A DNA stretch of 64,000 bases, taken from positions 18,472 through 82,471 of the forward strand of contig JAIBJN010000001.1 of assembly GCA_020029595.1 (NCBI GenBank), read 5' to 3'. Every line of letters begins with the position of its first letter. Position 1 is the first letter of the stretch. The position numbers and the translations under genes are program-made. The notes beneath the pieces were generated by a model that made no database searches, had not been told where the DNA came from, and saw only the letters and a program-made list of their open reading frames with translations. Shown here in pieces: positions 10,333-19,208 of the stretch. The DNA is from Actinomycetota bacterium (lineage in GTDB: Bacteria; Actinomycetota; Thermoleophilia; Gaiellales; Gaiellaceae).

Positions 10333-10379
10333 GAAAAAACGACGTCCGGGCCGGTGCGACCGTGCCGCGAACGTCGTTT
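10333..10379 (-). terminator. Rho-independent-like terminator of the minus-strand operon ending at 10390
   Basis: AAACGACGT (10337-10345) pairs with ACGTCGTTT (10371-10379); on the minus strand the stem is followed by T6. Confidence 0.7.
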
Positions 10380-10389
10380 GGCCGGGATC

Positions 10390-11025
10390 CTATCCGGGGT
10401 CCGGCCGTCGCGCTAGGAACGCTGTCCCCGCCCCCGCCTCCAGCTCGCCGACGTGCTCGAAGCCGAACGGCTCGAGCCGCGCACGCAGGGTCTCCGGCGG
10501 CGTCCAGATCGGGGTCGAGGGGCCCGAGTACGAGGCCACCACGATCGAGCCGCCCGGCGCGGTCACCCTGGCGAGCTCGCCGAAGAACGGGATCATGTTG
10601 AGGAGGACGACCAGGTCGAACACGCCGTCTTCGAACGGGAGCGCGGAGGCGTCGGCGACCTCGAAGCAAACTCGGCCGGCGAGCGCGGACGGGAGCAGGC
10701 GGTGAGCCTCCTCCACCATGGCGGGCGAGAGGTCGACGCCGACCACCTCCGCCTCCGGGAAGCGCTCGGCGACGAGGCGGGCCGCCTTGCCCGTCCCCGT
10801 GCCGAGGTCGAGCACCCGGGCGGGCGGGCGCTCGAGCCGGTCGAGGGCATGCGCGAGAGGAGCGAGCGCTTCCGGCCCCTGGATGTCCTCCCAGACCGGG
10901 GCGAGCCGGTCGAACGCCGAACGCAGCGGGCCGCGGAAGAGACGCCAGAGCCCCGGTCGGGCGACGACCGCCCGGGTGGCCAGCCGCGCCAGGCGGCGGG
11001 CGGCGGCGCCGCGCACGTCGCTCAT
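10390..11025 (-). CDS. Class I SAM-dependent methyltransferase
   Basis: RVLDLGTGTGKAARLVAERFPEAEVVGVDLSPAMV; ATGA overlap with upstream gene. Confidence 0.85.
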   Translation of the reverse strand: MSDVRGAAARRLARLATRAVVARPGLWRLFRGPLRSAFDRLAPVWEDIQGPEALAPLAHALDRLERPPARVLDLGTGTGKAARLVAERFPEAEVVGVDLSPAMVEEAHRLLPSALAGRVCFEVADASALPFEDGVFDLVVLLNMIPFFGELARVTAPGGSIVVASYSGPSTPIWTPPETLRARLEPFGFEHVGELEAGAGTAFLARRPDPG

Positions 11026-11813
11026 TGCTCGGCGGCGGCGAGCCTGACCTCCTCGCCCACCCTCGTCCCGAACATCTCGGCGGCGTTCCCCTGGTTGATG
11101 GCGAGCGCGATGTTCCAGTACGCGTCTTCATAGAGGACGATGTCCCCGGGGCGAACCTCGGCGAACGTCCGCGCGGCGACCGCGTAGTAGCGCTCGAAGC
11201 CGACCTCGATCTCGACCTGGGCTCCTGGCTCGATGCCGACCCGCTCGAGGTCGGCGCTCCGCAGGTTGAGCTGGACGTTCCCAAAGCGGTCGACGTGGAG
11301 CACGGTCGCTCGGATCCGCCGCGTTCCCACGTCCGGCGCGGGTAGCTCGAGCCGCACGAGGTCGCCGACAGCGAGCGGAGGCCCGAGTTCGCCGAGCAGG
11401 ACGCCGGTGGCAAGATGGGCGGCGGCGGGCGCGAAGATGTCCCGGCCGTGAAAGGTGCGCGCGACCGGCTCGAGCCGGTAGGCGGGCTCCACGAGCTCGA
11501 CCGCTTCCTCGACTCCGCCGAGGCGATCGGCCGCCACGACGAGGAGCCCGTTGTCGGGCCCGACATAGAGGCGGCCGTCGCCCCCGCGGAGCGCAATCGG
11601 CTTCCGGGTGCCGCCGACGCCCGGATCGACGACGGCGAGGTGAACTCCCTCCGGCATGTACGGCAACGTCCCGGCCAGCACCAGCGCACCCTGGATCACG
11701 TTCTGCGGCGCGATCCCGTGCGTGATGTCGATCACCTCCGCCTCCGGCGCGATGCGCTTGAGCACCCCGCGGCAGGTGCCGACGAAGTCGTCCTCGAGGC
11801 CGAAGTCCGTCAG
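11022..11813 (-). CDS. SAM hydroxide adenosyltransferase (DUF62 family); proposed non-canonical CTG start
   Basis: LTDFGLEDDFVGTCRGVLKRIAPEAEVIDITHGI...VDPGVGG...YVGPDNGLL...HGRDIFAPAAA; the track's GTG start at 11765 omits the conserved TDFG. Confidence 0.8.
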   Translation of the reverse strand: MTDFGLEDDFVGTCRGVLKRIAPEAEVIDITHGIAPQNVIQGALVLAGTLPYMPEGVHLAVVDPGVGGTRKPIALRGGDGRLYVGPDNGLLVVAADRLGGVEEAVELVEPAYRLEPVARTFHGRDIFAPAAAHLATGVLLGELGPPLAVGDLVRLELPAPDVGTRRIRATVLHVDRFGNVQLNLRSADLERVGIEPGAQVEIEVGFERYYAVAARTFAEVRPGDIVLYEDAYWNIALAINQGNAAEMFGTRVGEEVRLAAAEQ

Positions 11814-12469
11814 GAAGGTGATGAACCGGCGGTCGATGCCGCGAGCTTAACCGCTTCCACGAGCCCGTCCCGGTCGTGGCTTCGTGCCTCCGCGACGATT
11901 CGGAGGCCGAGCCCGCGCGCCTCTGCGGAAGTCACCGGCCCGATCGAGACGCAGGGGAGGTCTAGCCCCAGCCGAGCGAAGGAGCGGGCGGCCGAGACGG
12001 ACGCGAGGACGACGAGGTCCCCGTCCGGAAAGCGCTCCGGCCGCCGCTCGACCGTGCGGTAGAGCGCCATGAAGTCCGCGCCCAGCTCTTGGACGAGCAC
12101 GTCGCGCGCTCCCTCGGCTCCGGCCAAGAGCACGCGTCCCGCCGGCCGGGGAAGCTCGGCGGCGAGTCCCTCCTGCGTCGAGGTCCGGGCGACGACGTCC
12201 GGTTCCACGCCGTGCGCGAGCAGGGCTTCCGCCGTGCCCGGGCCGACGACCCCGACACGCGGAAGCGAGCCCTCGAGCGTGGCGAAGAGCGCTTCGACCG
12301 CATTTCGGCTCGTGAGCAGGAGCCAGTCGTAGTCGTCGAGCCGAAGCGGCGGCCCGGCCAGCAGCTCGACGGCGACGAGCGGGCACGCCTCGACGTCGAG
12401 GCCTTCGCCGACGAGCGCAGCAGCCAAGGGCGCCGTCGAGGCCTCCGTCCCCGTGAGGACGACCTTCAT
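11810..12469 (-). CDS. hemD: Uroporphyrinogen-III synthase
   Basis: Length, LLLTSRNAVEALF, position directly after hemC with ATGA overlap. Confidence 0.85.
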   Translation of the reverse strand: MKVVLTGTEASTAPLAAALVGEGLDVEACPLVAVELLAGPPLRLDDYDWLLLTSRNAVEALFATLEGSLPRVGVVGPGTAEALLAHGVEPDVVARTSTQEGLAAELPRPAGRVLLAGAEGARDVLVQELGADFMALYRTVERRPERFPDGDLVVLASVSAARSFARLGLDLPCVSIGPVTSAEARGLGLRIVAEARSHDRDGLVEAVKLAASTAGSSPS

Positions 12470-13308
12470 CCGCGCAGCGCCGCCGTGGCAGCAAGGAGCT
12501 CGTCGGCGAGCAGGATTGGGTCGTCGCCGCTTCGGCGCTCGATCCAGGCGCCTTCCTCGTCCGCGACGAGGGCGGCCAGGGTGACACCGTCGTGGTGCGC
12601 GGCGACCGGCGCAAGGCAGCCCGCGCCGATGCGGAAGACACAGGCGCGTTCGGCCTCGACGCGCCGCCGGGTCTCCGGGTCGTCGAGGGCGAGAACGAGC
12701 TCCTCCTCGCCCACCCGCACCTGGAGCGCGACCGCACCCTGGCCGGCCTCCGGCAGGAGCTCGTCGGGCGGGAAACGGTAACCGATCTCCCCGGCGAGGC
12801 CGACGCGCTCCAGGCCGGCCGCAGCCAGGACGATCGCGTCGAGGCCGCGCTCGCGCATCTTGCGCAGCCGCGTGTCGACATTCCCGCGCAGCGGCTCCAC
12901 GGCGAGCTCCGGCTCGAGGGCGAGGAGCTGCGCGCGCCTCCGCGCCGACGCGGTGCCGACGCGCATCCCGGGGCGCAAGGCACCGGCTCCGCAGAGCGCG
13001 TCCCGAGGGTCCTCTCGGGACAGGTACGCCCCGACCGCCAGGCCCTCCGTGTCGGTCGAGGTCATGTCCTTGGCCGAGTGAATGGCAACGTCGATTCGGC
13101 CCGCGAGGAGGGCCTCCTCGATCTCCTTCACGAAGACACCGCGGGCGCCGATCTCCCCGAACGGCTTCGAGCGGTCGCGGTCGCCGGCGGTCGTGATCGG
13201 GACGAGAGCGATGTCGGCCACGGGGCTCGTCGCACGGAGTCGCTCCGCGGCGAGCTCGGCCTGCGTGAGCGCGAGCCTACTGCCGCGACTGCCGAGGCGA
13301 ATCAGCAT
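12466..13308 (-). CDS. hemC: Porphobilinogen deaminase
   Basis: MLIRLGSRGSRLALTQAE, DVAIHSAKDM, GTASARRRAQL, RGNVDTRL, GAGCLAPVAA. Confidence 0.95.
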   Translation of the reverse strand: MLIRLGSRGSRLALTQAELAAERLRATSPVADIALVPITTAGDRDRSKPFGEIGARGVFVKEIEEALLAGRIDVAIHSAKDMTSTDTEGLAVGAYLSREDPRDALCGAGALRPGMRVGTASARRRAQLLALEPELAVEPLRGNVDTRLRKMRERGLDAIVLAAAGLERVGLAGEIGYRFPPDELLPEAGQGAVALQVRVGEEELVLALDDPETRRRVEAERACVFRIGAGCLAPVAAHHDGVTLAALVADEEGAWIERRSGDDPILLADELLAATAALRG

Positions 13309-14566
13309 CGTCACCGAGCCCGAACAGATGCCGCACCGCGTCGGCGTAGAGGACGCCATCGGCCGCGGCGGCAGCCTCCTTCAAGCGGACGGTCGGCTGG
13401 TGGAGGAGCTTCGCCACGATCTGGCTGGTGAGCGCCTCGACGGCGCGGCGCTGGCTTGGCGAGAGGGAGGCGAGCCGGCGCTCGGCCCGCTCGAGCTCCT
13501 CGCGGCGGATCGACTCGGCGCGGGCCCGCAGCGAGGCGATCGCAGGGACGACGTCCAGGGAGAGCTGCCACGCGCGGAACGCGTCCGCCTCCTCGCTCGC
13601 GATCGCCTCGGCCCGCACCGCCTCCTCGCGCCGGCCGGCGACGCTCTCGGCGACGACACGCTCGAGGTCGTCGATGTCGTAGAGGTAGCAGTCCTCGAGC
13701 TCGTTGATCGCCGGGTCGAGGTCGCGCGGCACGGCGATGTCGATGAAGAAGATCGGTCGTCCGCGGCGCTCCTTCATCGCCCGCTCGACCTGAGCGCCGG
13801 AGAGCACGAAGCCCTGAGAGCTCGTCGAGGCGACGACGACGTCCGCCAGCGCCACCTCCTCCACCACAGCGTCCAGACCCACGGCCCGTCCTCCGAGACG
13901 GCGCGCGAGCGCCTCCGCGCGTTCTCGCGACCTGTTGGCGACGACGATCTCGCCCACGCCGCGCGAGATCAGGTTCGCGGCGGTCAGGTCGGCCGTCTTG
14001 CCCGCGCCGAGGAGGAGGATCCGCCGGCCGGCAAGGCCCTCGAAGACGCGCTCGGCGAGCTCGGCCGCCGCCGAGGAGACGGACGCGGGGTTCTCGCCGA
14101 TGGCCGTCTCCGTGCGCACGCGCTTGCCCACGCGCAGAGCTTGTCGGAAGAGCCGGTGGAGGATGGGTCCGGTCGTCTCCGTCGCCCGCGCCGCCTCGTA
14201 GGCCTCGCGGACCTGGCCGAGGATCTGCGCCTCGCCCGGCACCATCGAGTCGAGGCCTGCCGCCACCCGGAAGAGGTGAAGCGCGGCCGCCTCGTCGGCC
14301 ACCGAGTAGAGCGCTGGCGCGAGCTCGGAGTGCGAAAGACCGGAGAGGCCGGCGAGCTCCCCGTAGATGCGCTCCTCGAGCGCACCGGGCTCGGCGTCCA
14401 CGGCGTAGACCTCCGTCCGGTTACACGTCGAGAGCACCGCCGCCTCCGCACCTTCCACGGAGAGCCGCCCGAGGGCCTCCCGCCGAAGCTCGGGGTCGTA
14501 CGCAAGCAGCTCCCGCAGCTCCACGGGAGCGCGCTGGTACGAGGTGCCGACGAGGACGAGGCGCAT
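13277..14566 (-). CDS. hemA: Glutamyl-tRNA reductase
   Basis: MRLVLVGTSYQRAPVELRE, LSTCNRTEVYAV, GEAQILGQVREAYE, GAGKTADLTA. Confidence 0.96.
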   Translation of the reverse strand: MRLVLVGTSYQRAPVELRELLAYDPELRREALGRLSVEGAEAAVLSTCNRTEVYAVDAEPGALEERIYGELAGLSGLSHSELAPALYSVADEAAALHLFRVAAGLDSMVPGEAQILGQVREAYEAARATETTGPILHRLFRQALRVGKRVRTETAIGENPASVSSAAAELAERVFEGLAGRRILLLGAGKTADLTAANLISRGVGEIVVANRSRERAEALARRLGGRAVGLDAVVEEVALADVVVASTSSQGFVLSGAQVERAMKERRGRPIFFIDIAVPRDLDPAINELEDCYLYDIDDLERVVAESVAGRREEAVRAEAIASEEADAFRAWQLSLDVVPAIASLRARAESIRREELERAERRLASLSPSQRRAVEALTSQIVAKLLHQPTVRLKEAAAAADGVLYADAVRHLFGLGDDADSPRQSRQ

Positions 14567-15363
14567 CAGAAGTGAGCGAAGGGCGTCAAGACGACGCGGA
14601 CGAGGACGACGAGCGCGAAGCCAGCGAGCGCGAGGTACGCCGCGCGCCGGCCGCGCCGGCCCGCCTCGAGGCGGAGGACGAGGAAGGCCGCGTACACGAC
14701 CCACGTGAGGAGCGTCACGCCCATGATCGCGTCGAAACCCGCGCTCTCGGACTCGAGACGGGCCAGGCCGATGCCGATGCCGAGCGTGAGCGCGGGGAGC
14801 GCGACGGCGATCGTTCGAACGGTCAGCGCGTCGAGCGTCTCCAGGGAGGGGGCGCGGAGCCGGAGCACGCCCGCCGCGCGCCGCTTCAGACGCCGCTCCT
14901 GCCAGAGGTAGAGAGCGGCGAGGGCGGCCGCGAGCGTGAAGCCTGCGAAAGCGGCGAGGATGAGTCCTACATGGAAGGCGAGGAAGACGTCCCCGAACTC
15001 GCTGCGCGCCGGCTCCCCGACCCCGCCCGCGGCCCAGGCAAGGACGAGCAGCAGCGCCGCGAGCGGCATGACCACGAGGCCGAGGAGGCGGAAAGGCGCC
15101 CGGCAGCCCCAGATCAGGTAGACGCCGACGCACATCCACACGAAGAGGTTCAGCGAGCCGGCCCAGCTCCCCCACGGGAAGCCGTCCGCGCCCGCCGCCT
15201 GCGCGACGAGAAGCGCCGTCTGCGCCAGCCAGCCGAGCCGCACGCCCCAGATCGCGTAGCGGACGAGCCGGCCGGGCCGAACGGTGTCGCCCGCGTACGC
15301 GACCGCGGCCTCCGCGTAGCCAGCGAGCGCGGGCCAGAAGAGGAGAAGCGCCACCTCGCCCAC
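14566..15363 (-). CDS. CcsA/HemX-type cytochrome c assembly membrane protein
   Basis: Polytopic membrane protein with PWGSWAGSLNLFVW, FLAFHVGL; immediately upstream of hemA (TGATG overlap); GTG start. Confidence 0.75.
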   Translation of the reverse strand: MGEVALLLFWPALAGYAEAAVAYAGDTVRPGRLVRYAIWGVRLGWLAQTALLVAQAAGADGFPWGSWAGSLNLFVWMCVGVYLIWGCRAPFRLLGLVVMPLAALLLVLAWAAGGVGEPARSEFGDVFLAFHVGLILAAFAGFTLAAALAALYLWQERRLKRRAAGVLRLRAPSLETLDALTVRTIAVALPALTLGIGIGLARLESESAGFDAIMGVTLLTWVVYAAFLVLRLEAGRRGRRAAYLALAGFALVVLVRVVLTPFAHF

Positions 15364-15530
15364 TAGTGCCGCTCCAGGTGATTCTGCCCCGCTTCTGGCA
15401 CGCGAAAAGCGCGGCAGGGAAGGACGCAGCGAGCCCGCGTACTGGTGAGTACGTGGGCGACCGAGGACGCAGCCTGGCGCAGCATTGCAGCCGCCAGAAG
15501 TGTGGCGGGTTTTTCCTGGAGGGGCACTAG
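15363..15530. repeat. Foldback element R1 (168 bp) with terminal inverted repeats and central hairpin
   Basis: CTAGTGCCGCTCCAGG (15363-15378) vs inverse of CCTGGAGGGGCACTAG (15515-15530), 15/16 match; inner CTTCTGGC repeated inverted; central GTACTGGTGAGTAC at 15439-15452. Confidence 0.8.
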
Positions 15531-15682
15531 GCGGCCTCCTTCTTTCGACGGGCAAGCTCGGCGAGCTCGGCGACCTCGCGCTCGAGGCGCGAGAGCTTGA
15601 AGGCGTAGATGACGAGGTAGGCCAGCAGGACGCCGAGCACGACGAGATAGGCCGCGGTGACGTATTTCTCCGCGGTCGTCAT
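15527..15682 (-). CDS. ccmD: CcmD-like small membrane protein (51 aa)
   Basis: MTTAEKYVTAAYLVVLGVLLAYLVIYAFKLSRLEREVAELAELARRKKEAA; follows ccmC with ATGA overlap. Confidence 0.75.
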   Translation of the reverse strand: MTTAEKYVTAAYLVVLGVLLAYLVIYAFKLSRLEREVAELAELARRKKEAA

Positions 15683-16371
15683 TCGAGCGCCTCCCGGAGC
15701 TCGCCGAGCCGCGCGTCGATCCGCTTCCCGGTCAGCTCGTTGACGTAGAGCGACCCGGCGAGCGCGAGCGTGCCGGCGAAGCAGACGACGAACGTGATGA
15801 GCTGGCTCGCCGTCAACCTCGTGTTCACCTGGCTGTCGAAGACGACCGGATGGATGAGCCCCTCGGCGAGGCGAATGGCGAGGAAGCTGACCGGGATGAG
15901 GACGACGCCGAAGAGCGCGTAGACCGCGGACATGCGCTCCCGCCGCGGCCCAGGGTCGACCGAGAACCGGAGCATGAAGTACGCCGAGTAGAAGAGGAAG
16001 AGGACGAGGAAGAGGACGAGCTGGCGCTCCTCCCAGCTCCACCAGGTGTTCCAGGAGGTGCGCGCCCAGATCGACCCGGTGACCAGCGTGAGGATGCCGA
16101 AGATGACGCCCATGTGCACGGCCGTGTAGCTCTCGAGGTCGTACCGCTGCTCGCGCGTCCAGAGAAGACGGAGCCCCTTCCAGGCCGCCCAGCCGAAGCA
16201 GGCGTAGGCCGTCAGCGCGACGGGGACGTGGATGTAGAAGATCCGCTGCCGAAAGCCTTCGAGCGGAGCGTTCGGCACCCAGTAGAACGCGAGCGCGAGG
16301 CCCACGAGCAGCAGGGCCGCGGTGGCGGCCGCGAGCGCGACGGCGCGGCTATTCCGTAACGACGTACTCAA
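15679..16371 (-). CDS. ccmC: Heme export/cytochrome c biogenesis protein CcmC
   Basis: WNTWWSWEERQ tryptophan-rich motif, FYIHVPVA; TTG start likely (STSLRNSRAVAL). Confidence 0.88.
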   Translation of the reverse strand: MSTSLRNSRAVALAAATAALLLVGLALAFYWVPNAPLEGFRQRIFYIHVPVALTAYACFGWAAWKGLRLLWTREQRYDLESYTAVHMGVIFGILTLVTGSIWARTSWNTWWSWEERQLVLFLVLFLFYSAYFMLRFSVDPGPRRERMSAVYALFGVVLIPVSFLAIRLAEGLIHPVVFDSQVNTRLTASQLITFVVCFAGTLALAGSLYVNELTGKRIDARLGELREALE

Positions 16372-16987
16372 AACTCGCCCAGGACAGGATCGCAAAGATC
16401 AGGTCGTAGAGGACGAGGAAGCCGAGGTAGCGGCCGGGATCGTCGGCAATCGACGCGCCGACCCCGCCGACGACGATCGGGATCGCGAGCGGCAGGAAGA
16501 GGAGGGGCAGGAGGAGCTCTCGCGCCCGGCTCGCGGCCGCCATCGCCGCGAGGAGGGTGCCCACGGCGGCCAAGCCTCCGTCCGCCAGGACGACCGCGGC
16601 GACGAGCTCCCAGCTCACGGGCTCGAAGAAGAGCGCGAAGGCGGGCAGTGCCACGACCTCCGCGAGAGCGAGGAACGCGAGGACGGCGATTCCCTTCCCC
16701 AGCCAGATCGCGCTCCGGTCGCAAGGCGCGAGCACGAGCCCGTCGAGGACGCGCTGGTCGCGCTCCGCCGCGAAGGCGCGGGTGAGCCCCAGGATCGCCG
16801 TGAACACGATCGCCACCCAGAGAAGCCCGTACGCGGCGGCGTCGGAGGCGTCGGCGGGCAGCGCGAAGCTGAAGACGACGAGCGTCGAGACGACGAAGAG
16901 GAGCATCGCGGGAAGCGTGTCCCGCGAGCGCAGCTCGAGGAGAAGGTCCTTGCGCGCGAGCGTCCCGACATCCGCCAGATAGCTCAT
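16349..16987 (-). CDS. ccmB: Heme exporter permease CcmB
   Basis: ARKDLLLELRSRDTLPAMLLF, AAERDQRVLDGLVLAP, synteny with ccmA. Confidence 0.9.
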   Translation of the reverse strand: MSYLADVGTLARKDLLLELRSRDTLPAMLLFVVSTLVVFSFALPADASDAAAYGLLWVAIVFTAILGLTRAFAAERDQRVLDGLVLAPCDRSAIWLGKGIAVLAFLALAEVVALPAFALFFEPVSWELVAAVVLADGGLAAVGTLLAAMAAASRARELLLPLLFLPLAIPIVVGGVGASIADDPGRYLGFLVLYDLIFAILSWASFEYVVTE

Positions 16988-17010
16988 GGGCCGGTCTCCG
17001 GCCCATGAGC
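16982..17010 (-). promoter_or_regulatory. Perfect 13-bp stem / 3-nt loop hairpin covering the ccmB start codon and Shine-Dalgarno
   Basis: GCTCATGGGCCGG TCT CCGGCCCATGAGC; ccmB ATG is at 16987-16985 inside one arm. Confidence 0.75.
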
Positions 17011-17012
17011 GT

Positions 17013-17105
17013 GTGGAGGGAGTGTGGGGGAACCGGGAGGTTCCTCCACTGGGTCAAAGAGAGGGGCTCGTGGGGGGAACATGGTTTCCCCCACGGGAGC
17101 GAGCC
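17013..17105. repeat. Two further consecutive hairpins in the ccmA-ccmB spacer
   Basis: GTGGAGG/CCTCCAC (17013-17049) and GGCTCGTGGGGGGAA..TTTCCCCCACGGGAGCGAGCC (17065-17105). Confidence 0.55.
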
Positions 17106-17120
17106 GAAGGCGAGGGACGG

Positions 17121-17705
17121 TCATCCGAGTGCGAGCGTCCCGGTGGCCAGGCGTGCCAGCTGCTCGGGGTCGTGCGTCGCGAGGACGACGGTCCGCTTCC
17201 CGGCGAGGGCGCCGAGCTCCGCGTCCAGCAGCGCCGCCCCCTCCTCGTCGAGGCCCGCATACGGCTCGTCGAGGAGCAGGAGGTCCGGCTCGTGGAGGAG
17301 CGTCCGGCAGAGCGCCAGCCGCTGCTGCATCCCGCGGGAGAAGGTCGCCACGCGCTCGCGGCGCGCCTCCCAGAGCCCGTAGCGCTCGAGCAGCATCCCG
17401 ATCCGCTCGCGCCGCTCCGGCACGCGGTAGAGCCGCCCGTAGAGGTCGAGGTTCTCGAGCGCGGTCAGCTCGCGGTAGACCAACGGCTCGTGCGCGAGGT
17501 ACCCGATGCGACTGCGGTCGACCTCCACCTCAAGCTCGCCGGCGGTGGGGACGAGGAGGCCGGCGCAGAGCGCGAGGAGCGTCGACTTCCCGGAGCCGTT
17601 CGGCCCCGTGACGAGCAGGACGTCGCGGTCGGCGACGTCGAGATCGAGGTCGCGCAGAACGCGCTTGGCGCCGAAGCTGCGACCCAGTCCGCGCGCGGCG
17701 ATCAT
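17121..17705 (-). CDS. ccmA: Heme exporter ATP-binding protein CcmA
   Basis: GPNGSGKSTLLALCAG, LLLLDEPYAGLDEEG, Q-loop. Confidence 0.9.
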   Translation of the reverse strand: MIAARGLGRSFGAKRVLRDLDLDVADRDVLLVTGPNGSGKSTLLALCAGLLVPTAGELEVEVDRSRIGYLAHEPLVYRELTALENLDLYGRLYRVPERRERIGMLLERYGLWEARRERVATFSRGMQQRLALCRTLLHEPDLLLLDEPYAGLDEEGAALLDAELGALAGKRTVVLATHDPEQLARLATGTLALG

Positions 17706-18565
17706 GCGAGGACGTCCGCAAGCACGAAGGCGAAGAAGGTCAAGCTGATGACCCCGTTCATCGTGAAGAAGGCCGCGTCCAGCCGCCTCGTGTCACGCGG
17801 GGAGACCAGCGAGTGCTCGTACGCGAGGAGAATCGCGACCGCCGCGACGCCCAGCCAGTAGAGGGCGCCGGCGTCGAGGGCCAGCCCGGCGGCGGCGAGA
17901 AACACGACCGTGGCGATGTGGCACGTGCGCGCGGCCGCAAAGGCGGCGCCCGCACCGAAGCGGGCGGGAAGGGAGTGGAGGCCGTGCGCCCGGTCGAAGT
18001 CGAGGTCGAAGAGCGCGTAGAGGATGTCGAATCCGGCGACCCAGACGGCGACGGCGGCGCCGAGGAGCCACGCCTCGAGAGGCAGCTCGTTCGTGATCGC
18101 CGCCCACGCGCCGACCGGCGCCAGCCCGTCCACAGCGCCGAGCCAGAAGTGTGAGAGCCAGGTGACGCGCTTCAGGTACGGGTAGAGGACGAAGCCGACG
18201 ACCGGGATCGGCCACAGCCAGTGCACGATCGGCGCGAGCTGGTAGACGGCGACGAGGAAGACGGCGAACGAGATCAGGGAGAAGAGGACGACCTGCCACG
18301 GCCGCAGCGCACCTCGCGGCAGCTCGCGACCGGCCGTACGCGGGTTCCGCGCGTCGATGCCCGCGTCGATCAGCCGGTTGAGCGCCATCGCGAGGCTGCG
18401 CGCGCCGACCATCGCCACCGTGATCCAGAGGAGGTCGGCCGCGCTCGGGACGCCGTCGACGGCGAGGAACGCGCCGATGTAGGCGAAGGGGAGCGCGAAG
18501 ATCGTGTGCTCGAACTTGACGAGCGAGAGGAAGAGCCGCGGGTAGCGCAGGACGGCGGAGGTCAA
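17702..18565 (-). CDS. UbiA family prenyltransferase
   Basis: KFEHTIFALPFAYIGAF, ALNRLIDAGIDARNPRTAGRELP, DLDFDRAHGLHSLPARFG; TTG start at 18565. Confidence 0.9.
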   Translation of the reverse strand: MTSAVLRYPRLFLSLVKFEHTIFALPFAYIGAFLAVDGVPSAADLLWITVAMVGARSLAMALNRLIDAGIDARNPRTAGRELPRGALRPWQVVLFSLISFAVFLVAVYQLAPIVHWLWPIPVVGFVLYPYLKRVTWLSHFWLGAVDGLAPVGAWAAITNELPLEAWLLGAAVAVWVAGFDILYALFDLDFDRAHGLHSLPARFGAGAAFAAARTCHIATVVFLAAAGLALDAGALYWLGVAAVAILLAYEHSLVSPRDTRRLDAAFFTMNGVISLTFFAFVLADVLA

Positions 18566-18732
18566 TGTTCCTCCTGGCGATGCTGCTGTGCTTCTGCGTC
18601 GCGAGCACCAAGCCAGAGGTCGCACTCGGCCGAAGCCAAGGCTGAAGAAGCCTTGGTGGGGGCGAGGGTGGGCTCTGGCGCCGCGTGATCGCGGGACAGA
18701 AGTGCGGTGTGCATTGCCTGGAGGGACATTAG
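18562..18732. repeat. Foldback element R2 (171 bp)
   Basis: TCAATGTTCCTCCTGGCGATGCTGCTGTGCTTCTG at left pairs with inverse of CAGAAGTGCGGTGTGCATTGCCTGGAGGGACATTAG at right; central perfect hairpin CCAAGGCTgaagAAGCCTTGG (approx.) at 18636-18656. Confidence 0.75.
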
Positions 18733-19208
18733 GTCGGGCGGTGCGCAGTGGGCTCGCCGGCGAGGAGCGCGAGGGCGTGCGCGAGCGCCGGCCGCAGCAC
18801 CTCGAAGCCGTCCCGGGCACCGCCCGGAGAGCCGGGGAGGTTGACGACGAGCGCTGAGCCGGCCACCCCGGCGACGCCGCGGGAGAGGAGGCCGTGCACG
18901 GTCTTCGCGATCGCGTCCGCGCGCACCGCCTCCGCGATCCCGGGCGCGGCCCGGTCGAGGACGTCCTGGGTCGCCTCGGGCGTGACGTCCCTCGGCCCGA
19001 GGCCGGTGCCGCCGGTCGTGAGCACGAGCCGCGCGTCCGCCGCGAGCTCCCGGAGGGCGTCCGCAATGGCGTCGCGCTCGTCCGGGACGACGCGTCGTTC
19101 TACCTCGTAGCCTTCCTCCGAGAGCAGCTCGCCCAGGACCTCCCCGCTGCGATCCTCGCGCTCGCCGGCCGCGACCCCGTCCGAGACCGTCAGGACCGCG
19201 GCCTTCAT
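18729..19208 (-). CDS. Molybdopterin adenylyltransferase MogA/MoaB family
   Basis: [50 protein letters not shown]. Confidence 0.92.
   Translation of the reverse strand: MKAAVLTVSDGVAAGEREDRSGEVLGELLSEEGYEVERRVVPDERDAIADALRELAADARLVLTTGGTGLGPRDVTPEATQDVLDRAAPGIAEAVRADAIAKTVHGLLSRGVAGVAGSALVVNLPGSPGGARDGFEVLRPALAHALALLAGEPTAHRPT

Noticed and set aside
13277-15175. 632-aa ORF suggesting a HemA fusion to another domain
   Set aside because: The N-terminal part is the antisense-like alternate frame of ccsA; HemA starts at MRLVLVGTSYQ (14566)
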